Shown one piece after another: positions 9,192-17,407 of a stretch of DNA of 37,553 bases. Below the pieces are notes generated by a model. It worked only from the letters and a program-made list of their open reading frames with translations. It was not told where the DNA came from and did no database searches. The DNA lies in contig SBGP01000117.1 in NCBI GenBank assembly GCA_006226595.1, forward strand, positions 1 through 37,553. The letters are read 5' to 3'. The first letter of the stretch is position 1, and each line of letters opens with the position of its first letter. The position numbers and the translations under genes are program-made. Origin of the DNA: Deltaproteobacteria bacterium (GTDB lineage: Bacteria > Myxococcota_A > UBA796 > GCA-2862545).

Positions 9192-9292
9192 GCAGGCTCC
9201 AGAGCTGGCGCACAGCCTAGCAGCCGCGATGGGCGGCGGCATGACCGGCAACGCCCCGTCCGTCGTGGGGTAGGCTGCTCCGCGGAGGATGC

Positions 9293-9673
9293 ATGATTCG
9301 ACCGCCGATCATGGTGTGGATCACGGGCGTGTGCCTGCTGCTCGCCGGGCTCGGGAGCCTGGCCGCATCCGGCTTTCACGCGTTCACACTCGAGGAGGAC
9401 GGCAGCTACGTTCCGTGGGTGGTGCTCGCCCTCGCCGCGCTCGTCGAGATGGCGATGGGGCTGGTCGTGCCCATCGCGACCCGCTGGGCCAGCGCACTGG
9501 GCGTGCTCGTCGCCATCGGGGTCGGCACGGTCGCGGTCGCGCTCGGGTTCATCGCCGGAGGAGGCGCGATCTCGGCTGCGGCCGTCTCGTCGCTGCCGAG
9601 CTTCGGTGGCGCGTTCCTCGGGCTGATCACCCTGGTGCTCGTACACCAGTACCGCAACGAGCTCGAGGGCTAG
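9293..9673 (+). CDS. Small four-helix membrane protein
   Basis: 126 residues with about four hydrophobic segments: IMVWITGVCLLLAGLGSLAA, YVPWVVLALAALVEMAMGLV, SALGVLVAIGVGTVAVALGF and FGGAFLGLITLVLVHQY. An SD GGAGG sits four bases before the ATG, and a TAGGCT -10-like hexamer lies at 9271-9276. The family is not recognised and the function is unknown. It is divergent from the radical SAM gene and upstream of the kinase. Confidence 0.7.
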   Translation: MIRPPIMVWITGVCLLLAGLGSLAASGFHAFTLEEDGSYVPWVVLALAALVEMAMGLVVPIATRWASALGVLVAIGVGTVAVALGFIAGGGAISAAAVSSLPSFGGAFLGLITLVLVHQYRNELEG

Positions 9674-9730
9674 TCCCGCGGACCGTTGCGGTCACGCGCA
9701 AATGCCGGGGCTCGCGCTGCTCCGCTCCGG

Positions 9731-9736
9731 TAGCAT
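9731..9736 (+). promoter_or_regulatory. TAGCAT -10-like hexamer, candidate leaderless start
   Basis: TAGCAT ends six bases before the kinase ATG, the distance expected between a -10 element and a transcription start. No Shine-Dalgarno is present. The transcript could begin at or next to the start codon. No good -35 is visible. Confidence 0.35.
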
Positions 9737-9742
9737 GGGCTC

Positions 9743-10735
9743 ATGCCACGCATGCTGTACATCGGCGCTTGCATTGGACGCGGTCAGTTCGGAGAGGTCT
9801 ACGAGGCCAAGCTCCAGACGGACGGTGGCCTGCTGCTGCCTGTGGCCATCAAGGTCCTGCACGGTCAGGCGCCCGCGGCGGCGGACGCCGTGTCCCGCTT
9901 TCGCGACGAGGCCCGCCTGGTCGCGGAGCTCGCGCACCCCGGCATCGCCACCGCCTACGACCTGTGCCGTGTCGACGGCAAGCTGGCGCTGATCACCGAG
10001 CTCGTGCGTGGGCCGGACATCGGGACCGCGACGACACGCTCGATCCCGCCGGTGCGGGCGGTACTCGAGGCCTTCGCGCAGGTCGCGAACACCCTGGCCG
10101 ACTGCCACGCGGCGCAGGACACCTTCGGCGCGCCGATGCGCATCGTCCATCGCGACGTGAAGCCATCGAACATCCTCGTCGACCGCACCGGGCAGGTGAA
10201 GCTCATCGACTTCGGAGTGGCGCTGTTCCAGGGCCCCGAGCGCCTGACGCGAAGCGTGGACAGCCACGTGATCGGCAGCTTGTCGTTCATGTCGCCCGAG
10301 CGCTTCGACCGCCGGTCCCGCGGACACGCCCGGTGGGACGTGTACGCCCTCGGAGCGAGCCTGTACAAGTGCCTCGCGGGGCGCCCGGTGATGGGCAAGC
10401 GCGGCATCGGCGAGGTCCTCGGGCTGGCGGGCAGCGCGATGATGTGGAACCAGCGCGTCGTCGGCGCGATGCGTGGCCTGCGCGAGGACGTGCCGCCGCC
10501 GGTGTGGTCCGTGCTCATGCGCTGCCTGCGCCACGAAGGCAAGGACCGGCCCTCGGCCGTCGAGGTGGCCGATGCGCTGGATGCCTCCGCGCGCGGCGTC
10601 GACGGCCCGGGGCTGCGCCAGTGGGCGCGCGACCTGCGCATGCCGCCCGAGATGCCTGACGCCGAGTTCTCGGGCAAGCAGTTCCCGGTGGGTCACCCGG
10701 ACGACTTCGAGCGCGACAACACCTCGGAGTGGTGA
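9743..10735 (+). CDS. Soluble bacterial Ser/Thr protein kinase
   Basis: 330 residues, all catalytic elements present. The Gly-rich loop is GRGQFGEVYEA (12-17), with ATP lysine VAIKVL (Lys37), a helix-C acid near Glu56, catalytic loop HRDVKPSN (Asp138, Asn143), DFG (156-158) and SPE in place of APE. By family knowledge (PknB/Hanks type) it phosphorylates protein Ser/Thr residues. There is no transmembrane segment or sensor domain; the last 60 residues are an unrecognised polar tail, so it is probably cytoplasmic. The substrate is unknown. Such kinases are abundant in Myxococcota. It converges on the glycosyltransferase gene. Confidence 0.9.
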   Translation: MPRMLYIGACIGRGQFGEVYEAKLQTDGGLLLPVAIKVLHGQAPAAADAVSRFRDEARLVAELAHPGIATAYDLCRVDGKLALITELVRGPDIGTATTRSIPPVRAVLEAFAQVANTLADCHAAQDTFGAPMRIVHRDVKPSNILVDRTGQVKLIDFGVALFQGPERLTRSVDSHVIGSLSFMSPERFDRRSRGHARWDVYALGASLYKCLAGRPVMGKRGIGEVLGLAGSAMMWNQRVVGAMRGLREDVPPPVWSVLMRCLRHEGKDRPSAVEVADALDASARGVDGPGLRQWARDLRMPPEMPDAEFSGKQFPVGHPDDFERDNTSEW

Positions 10736-10783
10736 GCGCGAAGTCCTGAGGCTCCGCCTGCGCCGGCCGGCATCGGGCTGGAA

Positions 10784-12112
10784 CTAGCGCACGTGCCCAT
10801 AGATGCGCGCCAGCCAGCGGGTCGGCACTCCGCGTCGGTACAGGAACGGCAGCGTGTTCCACGCGATCATGGTCCGTAGAGGTCGGCGAACGAAGCGCCG
10901 CCCGGAGACCTGCACCCGAGCGTCGATGCGCGCGATCCGTCCGCGCTTGCGCAGACGCTCGGCCAGCGCCACGTCCTCCATCAGCGCGAGATCGGGAAAG
11001 CCGCCGAGGGACTCGAACACCTCGCGGCGCACGAACAGCGCCTGGTCCCCGTACGGATGGCGGGTCACGCGGCTGCGGAGGTCGGCGACGTGGAGCAGCG
11101 CCGCCCACGGCCTTGGTGCGCTGTCGTTGACCGTCCACGTGACGAAGGCGCCGGCCACGGTCTCCGGGTCGCGGAGTGCGTGGCGGACGTGGGCCGCGGC
11201 ACCGTGAGGCAGCACCACGTCGGCGTGCACGAACCACAGCACCTCGCCAGTGGCAGCGGCGGCTCCGGCGTTCATCTGTCGCGCGCGCCCGGTGTCGGCG
11301 AGGAGCACCCTCACGCCGTGGCGCTCGGCCCGGGCGACGGTGTCGTCGCGGCTGCCTCCGTCGACGACGAGGATCTCGTCGATGCCGGGCTCTGCGAGCA
11401 GTCGCTGCAGCGCCGCGTCGATGCGGGCCTGCTCGTCGAGCACCGGCAGGACCACGCTGATCGCGACAGGCAGGGGCCGCGCCTGCAGCAGCCTGGCCGT
11501 GTGGGGCGCGGACTGCGGTGTCTTGCGCAGGCGCGCGGCGAGCGCGCGCAGCTCGTGGGGCTCGTCGACGTCGAACCAGGGCTCGAGGAGGACGACGCGC
11601 AGTCCGTGTCCACGCAGTCGCTCGACGGTGCGCGCGCAGGTATCGGGCTGGCTCCAGGGGAGGTCCGCGAGCAGGCCCTCCGGGCACCGGGTGAGCCCGA
11701 GGAGGACGAAGCCACCGTCGTCCGCGGGCACCAGCACGGCGTCGGCGTCGTCGAGCGCGGCACGAGCGGCTTCGATGCGCTGGGGGCCGAGGTCGGGGGC
11801 GTCGGCCCCGATCGCGAAGGCCCGCTCACCGTGGTCGAGGGCTCGGCGCAGGGTCCGCTCGATACGCGCCCCGAGGTCGCCGTCGCCCTGGTCCCACAGC
11901 TCGGGCTCCGGAGACAGGCCAAAGCGCGACGGCTCCACCGAGGTGGTCGAGATGACCGCTCTCATCCCGTCACAGGCGTGCGCGTGAGCCCACGCGTCGC
12001 TCAGGAAGGCGTGGGCGAGCTCGGCGGCACGCTCCGCGCCCACCAGTGGGATCAGCCGTGTCTTCGCCCGGCCCGGCTCGGGGGGCTTCGCGAAGATCGC
12101 GGCCACGTCCAT
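10784..12112 (-). CDS. Two-domain glycosyltransferase: CofC/DUF2064-like plus GT2
   Basis: 442 residues. The N-terminal part (1 to about 205) matches the TIGR04282-type nucleotidyl/glycosyltransferase family: IFAKPPEPGRAKTRL, GADAPDL (102-108) and DDGGFVLLGL (131-140). The C-terminal part (about 215-442) is a GT2-like enzyme of the TIGR04283 type: ISVVLPVLDEQARI, VVDGGSRDDT (250-259), then FVHADVVLP and HPYGDQALFVRREVFE. In other bacteria these two families are often separate neighbours in arsenosugar-type cassettes (general knowledge); here they are one protein. The ATG overlaps the stop of the FAD oxidoreductase by one base (TGATG), so it is the last gene of a coupled operon. The sugar and acceptor are unknown. 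Confidence 0.85.
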   Translation of the reverse strand: MDVAAIFAKPPEPGRAKTRLIPLVGAERAAELAHAFLSDAWAHAHACDGMRAVISTTSVEPSRFGLSPEPELWDQGDGDLGARIERTLRRALDHGERAFAIGADAPDLGPQRIEAARAALDDADAVLVPADDGGFVLLGLTRCPEGLLADLPWSQPDTCARTVERLRGHGLRVVLLEPWFDVDEPHELRALAARLRKTPQSAPHTARLLQARPLPVAISVVLPVLDEQARIDAALQRLLAEPGIDEILVVDGGSRDDTVARAERHGVRVLLADTGRARQMNAGAAAATGEVLWFVHADVVLPHGAAAHVRHALRDPETVAGAFVTWTVNDSAPRPWAALLHVADLRSRVTRHPYGDQALFVRREVFESLGGFPDLALMEDVALAERLRKRGRIARIDARVQVSGRRFVRRPLRTMIAWNTLPFLYRRGVPTRWLARIYGHVR

Positions 12113-13614
12113 CAGCGGCGCCACGCGAGCAGCGTGCGCAGCACGGTCGCGGCGAGCGGGGTCAGGCGGGTGCGGTTGTACTCGCCGCCCAGTCGCTTGA
12201 GGACCATCGTCCGGGTCGGGTAGGGGAGGATCGTGTCGTTGAGTGCCGACAGCGGCAGGCCCTGGGTCATCGCCACGGTGACGGTGCCGATGAGCTCGCC
12301 CGCGTGGCGGCCGACGATGGTCGCGCCGAGGATGCGGCCCTTGTTGTCGGCGTACACGCGTGCGAAGCCCTGCGTCTCGCCCTCGAGCAGGCTGCGGTCG
12401 TTGCGGGACATCGGTGCTTCGAAGATGGACACGTCCGGTCGCCGCGAGGCCTCTTCCTGGTCGATGCCGACGTGCGCGAGCTCGGGCTCGGTGAACGTGG
12501 CCCACGGAATCACCAGGTCGCTGGCCTTCTTGAACCCGAAGAACAGCGCGTTCTGGAGGGCGACGCGGGACAGGGCATCGGCGGCGTGGGTGAACTTGAA
12601 CTTCGAGGCCACGTCGCCCGAGGCGAAGATCTTCGGGTTCGTCGTCTGCAGGTAGGCGTCGACCTCGATGCCGCCGCGGGAGAAGCGCACTCCGGCGGTC
12701 TCGAGACCCATGCCGTCGACATTCGGCGCCCGACCGACGGCGAGGAGCACGGCATCGCTGTCGAGCACCTCCTCGCGGCCGTCGCGCTCGACCACGGTGC
12801 GCGCGCCGCCGCTTGGACCGGGCTCGAAGCGCACCACCTTGGTGCTCATGCGCAGGGCGATGCCCTCGGACTCGAGCTGGTTGGCGACGATGGCCGCCGC
12901 ATCGGCATCATCGCCGTTGAGCACGCGAGGCGCCTGGTCGACGAGGGTCACCTGGGAGCCGAAGCGCGCGAAGGCCTGGCCGAGCTCGCAGCCGATGGGG
13001 CCGCCGCCGATCACCACGAGACGCGGTGGCAGCTCGGTGAGCTCGAACACGCCCTCGTTGTCGAGTACGTCGATGTCGTCGATGCCGGGGATGGGCGGGC
13101 GCAGGGCCCGGGCGCCGGTGGCGACGATGGCGCGCGCGAAGTCGAGGCGCACGCCGCGGACCTCGAGCTGCTCGGGCCCCGTGAATCGACCCTCGCCGAG
13201 GAACACGTCCACACCGGCTTCGGCGAGGCGTCGTGCCGCATCGTGGTGAGCGATCTCGGCGCGCAGGGCGCGCATGCGCCGCATCACCTCCGGGAAGTCG
13301 ACCTGGACTTCCCCTGTAAGCACACCGTACGCATGGGCCTGACGTGACGCGTGGGCCGCGTGGGCCGCGGCGAGCAGTGCCTTCGAGGGCACGCAGCCGT
13401 GGACGAGACAGTCTCCGCCGAGCCAGCGTCGCTCGACCAGCGCCACGCGAGCGCCCAGCCCGGCTGCCCCCAGCGCGGCGATCAGACCCGCGGTGCCACC
13501 GCCGACCACGACGAGGTTGTAGGTGCCGCTCGGCGTGGGCTGCAGCCAGTCCTCCGGGTGGACCTCGGCGGCCATCGCGCGGTTGTGCGCGTCGTCGGGG
13601 AGGATGTGGGGCAC
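12112..13614 (-). CDS. Mercuric-reductase-like FAD/disulfide oxidoreductase
   Basis: 500 residues of the pyridine-nucleotide-disulfide oxidoreductase class I. Visible are an FAD site VVVGGGTAGL (35-44), redox pair GGDCLVHGCVPSK (Cys69, Cys74), second Rossmann site VVIGGGPIGCELG for NAD(P)H, and FASGDV for FAD. The C-terminal dimer region has ILPYPTRTMVLKRLGG. The usual catalytic His-x4-Glu of lipoamide dehydrogenase and glutathione reductase is not apparent. No extra N-terminal HMA domain or C-terminal vicinal Cys of true MerA is seen, so mercury reduction is unlikely. The GTG start lies one base after the TVP38 stop, with GGAG upstream. Enzymes of this type are known fused to TVP38/TMEM64 proteins, consistent with this pairing. 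Confidence 0.85.
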   Translation of the reverse strand: MPHILPDDAHNRAMAAEVHPEDWLQPTPSGTYNLVVVGGGTAGLIAALGAAGLGARVALVERRWLGGDCLVHGCVPSKALLAAAHAAHASRQAHAYGVLTGEVQVDFPEVMRRMRALRAEIAHHDAARRLAEAGVDVFLGEGRFTGPEQLEVRGVRLDFARAIVATGARALRPPIPGIDDIDVLDNEGVFELTELPPRLVVIGGGPIGCELGQAFARFGSQVTLVDQAPRVLNGDDADAAAIVANQLESEGIALRMSTKVVRFEPGPSGGARTVVERDGREEVLDSDAVLLAVGRAPNVDGMGLETAGVRFSRGGIEVDAYLQTTNPKIFASGDVASKFKFTHAADALSRVALQNALFFGFKKASDLVIPWATFTEPELAHVGIDQEEASRRPDVSIFEAPMSRNDRSLLEGETQGFARVYADNKGRILGATIVGRHAGELIGTVTVAMTQGLPLSALNDTILPYPTRTMVLKRLGGEYNRTRLTPLAATVLRTLLAWRR

Positions 13615-13615
13615 G

Positions 13616-14287
13616 TCAGTCTCCGAGAGCGAGGTCGAGGCGGCGCCGGGCCATGCGCGTGATCTGCGCGGTCACGGCGACCGTGGCCACCAGTCCCACC
13701 CAGAACAGGATTCGTGACGCATCCGTGCGCTCGGGGGTGTCCGTGAGGCGCGCGAGGCCACGACCGATCCAGGTGTACACCAGCACGCCGGGCAACATGC
13801 CGACGAAGCTTCCGACCACGTAATCGCGCAGGCGAAGCGAGGTGGCGCCGAGCGCGTAGTTCGTCATGTTGAACGGAAACAGCGGCGAAAGGCGGATGAG
13901 GAGCACGGTGGTCAGCCCGCCCTCGGCGACTGCCGCGTCCACGGCGGCGAAGACCGGGCGCTCCGCCGTCCACGCATCGACGCGGTCGCGAAGCACGCTG
14001 CGCCCGAGCAGGAACGCGAGGCTGGCACCCAGCGTCGCGGAGGGCAGCACGATGGCGGTCCCCCAGCCCGGACCCCACACGGCTCCCGCGCCCACTGTGA
14101 GGACCGAGGCGGGCACGAGCAGGACGGTGGCGAGCACGTAGGCGAGCGCAAAGGCGAGTGCGCCCCCCGGGCCGGCTTCCCGCGCCCATGCGAGCAGGTC
14201 GGCCGACAGCTCGCGCACCGGCAGCAGCCACAGCGCGGCGAGCACGGCGACGACGAGCAGCAGCCACAGGGCGCGCTTCACGCTCAC
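13616..14287 (-). CDS. TVP38/TMEM64 (SNARE-associated) family membrane protein
   Basis: 223 residues. The N-terminal membrane helix is LWLLLVVAVLAALWLLPV; several more hydrophobic segments follow, with the family motif LIRLSPLFPFNMTNYALGA, then RDYVVGSFVGMLPGVLVY. By family knowledge (DedA/VTT superfamily) these proteins scramble or transport lipids or small anions in the inner membrane; the substrate here is unknown. The GTG start overlaps the DUF1499 stop by four bases (GTGA), an indication of translational coupling. The downstream FAD oxidoreductase is a known fusion partner of this family. Confidence 0.85.
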   Translation of the reverse strand: MSVKRALWLLLVVAVLAALWLLPVRELSADLLAWAREAGPGGALAFALAYVLATVLLVPASVLTVGAGAVWGPGWGTAIVLPSATLGASLAFLLGRSVLRDRVDAWTAERPVFAAVDAAVAEGGLTTVLLIRLSPLFPFNMTNYALGATSLRLRDYVVGSFVGMLPGVLVYTWIGRGLARLTDTPERTDASRILFWVGLVATVAVTAQITRMARRRLDLALGD

Positions 14288-14628
14288 TCCGCTTCGAGGA
14301 GCAGGCTCCGGAGGCGCTCCACGCGCTTGCGGTTCACGCCGAGGTCGCTGTTGCCGACGCGGGAGGCCGAGCGCACGTGGAGCACGTGGCCGTCCGCCTC
14401 GAGCTCGAGGTCGTCCACGAAGCGGAAGAAGCGCGTCCGGTACTCGATGCGCGCGTAGCCTTCGTCGCGCTCGGCGAGGTGGGAGCGCTCGATGGCGGTG
14501 GCCAGGGCGAGGGCCTGATCGAAGCCGCCGGGCGGCATCGGCAGGGGGTCGATGTACGCGGGGTGATCGCGGTCGGCGCGGCTGCTCACGCAGTTTGGCG
14601 TGCTCGGCGGCGGCGCGAGGCGGGTCAC
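14284..14628 (-). CDS. DUF1499 family protein
   Basis: 114 residues. The family pattern is clear: PNCVSSRA near the N-terminus, YIDPLPM, ARIEYRTRFFRFVDDLELE, then SASRVGNSDLGVNRKRVERL. DUF1499 proteins are small, mostly of unknown function. The GTG start overlaps the stop of the upstream 599-residue protein by four bases (GTGA), and its own stop overlaps the next GTG the same way. It has no signal peptide, in contrast to many relatives. Its place between the unknown protein and the membrane protein suggests a role in the same process. Confidence 0.8.
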   Translation of the reverse strand: MTRLAPPPSTPNCVSSRADRDHPAYIDPLPMPPGGFDQALALATAIERSHLAERDEGYARIEYRTRFFRFVDDLELEADGHVLHVRSASRVGNSDLGVNRKRVERLRSLLLEAE

Positions 14629-16424
14629 GAGGCCCCCGGACCGAGGACGATGGACTCGGCTTCGGGCCAGGCCTCGCCGCGGTTGCCGGGAATGTCTCGC
14701 CCTTCGGGATCGGTGACGAAGTTGCCCACCGCGGCGAAGGCCCGCTCGTTCGAGCCAGCCTCGCGGAACGGCGTGACCTGCCCACCCCGAGCAATCGCGA
14801 CCACGTCGTGCGGCCCGGCGCGCAGGTCGACGAGCGCGCCCTTCCGGGCGGCGTTGAGCAGCTGCTCCTCGTTGCCGATGGGGTCGGCGACCGTCTTCGC
14901 CTTGAGTGTCCACACGAGCAGCGAGGTCGGGTCACGGTCCGGGAACTGCTCGGCGAGTAGGTCGCGGTAGCCGTAGAACTGCTTGCCGATGTCGTTCTGG
15001 TTCACGGGACCCGCCATGAGGCAGATACCGGCGAGCAGATCGCAGTCCTCGGGCAGGTCGGTCACGCCCATGAGCTCGGCATACAGCGCGCTGCGCGAGG
15101 CCGCGGCCCCGACGGCGCGCACGCACTGGTCCCAGTTCAGGCCCTCGGCGTCGATCTCGGGGCGCGACAGTCCACAGATGTAGATGCGCTGACCGGCCAG
15201 CGCGAAGGCCTTGCGACCGCGGGCCGCGTTCTTCGAGAAGAAGCCGCCGGTCGGCAGGTCGACCCACAGCGGCAGGTTCTTGATCACGTCGTCGCTGATC
15301 GCGCCGAGCTCGCCGCGGATCTGGCGAATGCGCCGCTTGCCACCCGGGTGCAGGACGTCCACCCGCTCGAGCAGCAGCAGGTCCTTGGCCCGCTCGCGCT
15401 CGACCCCGGTCCAGTGCGCAAACGCGTTGTACGCCGCGCGCCCGCACATCACGGTGAGCTCGTCGGGCACGCGCATGTCCTGGCGCATCTGGTACGGCGC
15501 GGGGGCCGAGGGCTCGTGGTTGACGCCGGGCTGGATGCGCTCGCTGCGGAGCGACATGAGGTTGGCGCCGACCTTTTCCCACAGCGCATCCGGCAGGCTC
15601 ATCGCCTCGCTCTCGAGGGCGGTGCCCACCTGGGTGGCGAGCACCAGGTGCCAGCCGGCGAGGCGATCGCGACGGCCGATGCCGGACAGGGCATACAGCT
15701 CGTCGAGGATCGCCTTGTTCTCCTGGCGGCGCTCCCGGTCCGAGAACGGTGCCGAGAGCACCTGGGCCCGCCGGGTGCCGCGGCTCGCGATCAGCGCCGC
15801 GCGCTCCATGGCGTCAGCGAGGATGCCGATGTGCAGTTCCTTGAGGAAGCCAATCGTCGGGATGTCGTCGTGGAAGTGGCGGCGCTTGTCGTACAGGCGC
15901 TTGGGCACCGAGAGCAGGCTGCGCACGGGCCGGTGGCCGATGATCGTGAGCAGCGCCGTGAACGGCGTGCGGTAGGGCCGCGCGAAGGTGAGGTGCACGG
16001 CGGTCGCCCCGTCGAGCACGGGGGCCTCGAGGTGGGCCAGCTGCTTGAGAAGGGCGGTGACGCGCTCGGCATCGGCGCCGTCGAAGCTCACCTGGCGATG
16101 GCCGCGGAAGTTCGTCGACTGCCGGGCGGTGAGGACGCCGAGGCTCGTTTCCTCGAACAGCTCGTTGTCGGTGATCGGACCGGGCGCGCCGAACCCTGTC
16201 GGGCGGTCCAGCGCGAGCAGGGGAAGCACCTGGTTGGTCTCCTTGGCCGTCAGCGGGATGCGATGGCGGAAGCCGACGGGGGAGTGGCTGTCCAGGCGCT
16301 CTGGTAGGGAATAACGGTTCTTTCGCTCACCCTCCGCGGCGAAGCGGGCCTGGCGGCGGGCGCGGAGGGGCGTCGGCGGCGGTGCGATGGGCACGGCATG
16401 AAGCGGCTTGGCTGAGTTCGGCAT
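14625..16424 (-). CDS. Unrecognised 599-residue protein, first gene of coupled operon
   Basis: The start was taken at the ATG followed by PNSAKPLHAVPI; the frame is open further upstream but runs into the divergent nfu promoter region and gene. The protein is soluble and has a basic N-terminus (RARRQARF). Distinct segments are TARQSTNFRGHRQVSFDG, VHLTFARPYRTPFTALL, RHFHDDIPTIGFLKELHIG, VMCGRAAYNAFAHWTG and GPVNQNDIGKQFYGYRDLL. His pairs (RHFHDD, ELHIG) might bind metal, but this is a guess. No family was recognised. Codon use resembles the neighbours. Its stop overlaps the DUF1499 start, so it is translated with that gene. It is divergent from nfu with 105 bp between. Confidence 0.75.
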   Translation of the reverse strand: MPNSAKPLHAVPIAPPPTPLRARRQARFAAEGERKNRYSLPERLDSHSPVGFRHRIPLTAKETNQVLPLLALDRPTGFGAPGPITDNELFEETSLGVLTARQSTNFRGHRQVSFDGADAERVTALLKQLAHLEAPVLDGATAVHLTFARPYRTPFTALLTIIGHRPVRSLLSVPKRLYDKRRHFHDDIPTIGFLKELHIGILADAMERAALIASRGTRRAQVLSAPFSDRERRQENKAILDELYALSGIGRRDRLAGWHLVLATQVGTALESEAMSLPDALWEKVGANLMSLRSERIQPGVNHEPSAPAPYQMRQDMRVPDELTVMCGRAAYNAFAHWTGVERERAKDLLLLERVDVLHPGGKRRIRQIRGELGAISDDVIKNLPLWVDLPTGGFFSKNAARGRKAFALAGQRIYICGLSRPEIDAEGLNWDQCVRAVGAAASRSALYAELMGVTDLPEDCDLLAGICLMAGPVNQNDIGKQFYGYRDLLAEQFPDRDPTSLLVWTLKAKTVADPIGNEEQLLNAARKGALVDLRAGPHDVVAIARGGQVTPFREAGSNERAFAAVGNFVTDPEGRDIPGNRGEAWPEAESIVLGPGAS

Positions 16425-16529
16425 GGCCTGGGCATACCTCAGCGGGCCGGTCGCGGCGATGGTCCCGGCTCGGTGGCTGCGATACCTGCCCAGACTGGAC
16501 GCATCGCGCGTCCGTACTCCGGAGGAGCC

Positions 16530-17372
16530 ATGGGCCTGTGGTCCGCCTTCAAGAGCGCGCTGGGCTTTCAGCCGTCCCTCGTCGTCGAGGAGCCGGGGCC
16601 GTTCGCGCTCACCGAGGCCGCCGAAGAGGCCGTGGCGGCGCTTCCCGAAGGACAGGTGCTGTTCGTTCGCGCCGTCCCGGCCCCGGTGGGCCACGTGGTC
16701 GCCGCCGAGTCCGGCCCCGACGCGCCAGGCTTCGAGCCCGTCTCCGAGCGTGTGCGCGTGCCGGCCCCCGACCTCGACGTGCTCGAGGGCATGGTCCTCG
16801 ACTTCGCCGATGGCCGCTTCCGTGCGCAGACCCACCTCGAGCTGCGCGCGCGTGAGACGCCCAACCCCGACGGCCGGCTCTACCTCGTGTCGCGCCCACT
16901 CAACCGCGGTCGGGCGCGCTTCTTCCAGGACGCGGACGGAGCCCACCCCCTCGCGGTCGCGCTGCTCGGCCACCCCGGCGTGAAGAGCGTGCTCTTCCGC
17001 GCGAACACGGTGACCGTGGTCCGCGAGACCGACGAGCCCTGGGATGGCCTCGACGCGCACGTGGACGTCAGCCTGCGCCAGTACCTGCTCCACTGCGGCA
17101 AGGCGCTCGCACCCGTGCCGCGCAGCGAAGCCGAGAACAGCGCCCTCGAGGAGCGCGTGCTCGAGATCCTCGAGGAACGCGTGCGCCCCCGCATCCACCA
17201 GGACGGCGGCGACATCGAGCTGCTCGAGGTGAAGGACGGCATCGTCCGCGTGCACATGGTGGGCGCGTGCAGCGGCTGTCCGGCGAGCACGCTGACGCTG
17301 AAGTTCGGCATCGAGCAGACCCTCAAGGAGCTGCTCGGCGACGAGATCGAGGCCGTCGAGCAGGTGGGCTAG
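16530..17372 (+). CDS. nfuA: Nfu-type Fe-S scaffold with degenerate A-type domain
   Basis: 280 residues from an ATG with strong SD GGAGGAGCC. Three parts are visible. Residues 26-105 resemble an A-type (HesB/IscA) fold but lack its cysteines. Residues about 108-182 match the Nfu N-terminal domain (ETPNPDGRLYL, HPGVKSVLFRANTVTVVR). Residues about 205-280 form the NifU C-terminal domain with GACSGCPAS (Cys247, Cys250), which holds a bridging [4Fe-4S] cluster between two subunits. By family knowledge it delivers clusters to apo-proteins in the cytoplasm. The symbol is given by domain likeness; E. coli NfuA is shorter. cvfB-like and upp-like genes follow in the same direction. Confidence 0.85.
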   Translation: MGLWSAFKSALGFQPSLVVEEPGPFALTEAAEEAVAALPEGQVLFVRAVPAPVGHVVAAESGPDAPGFEPVSERVRVPAPDLDVLEGMVLDFADGRFRAQTHLELRARETPNPDGRLYLVSRPLNRGRARFFQDADGAHPLAVALLGHPGVKSVLFRANTVTVVRETDEPWDGLDAHVDVSLRQYLLHCGKALAPVPRSEAENSALEERVLEILEERVRPRIHQDGGDIELLEVKDGIVRVHMVGACSGCPASTLTLKFGIEQTLKELLGDEIEAVEQVG

Positions 17373-17407
17373 GCGCGAGCGGGCTACCTGGCAGCGCTGG
17401 GGGACGC

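Noticed and set aside
12046-13347. Long plus-strand frame opposite the FAD oxidoreductase
   Set aside because: The minus strand encodes a full oxidoreductase with clear cofactor sites; the plus frame has no recognisable motif.
12112-13614. True mercuric reductase as a mercury resistance gene
   Set aside because: No HMA domain, no C-terminal Cys pair, and no merR, merT or merP nearby.
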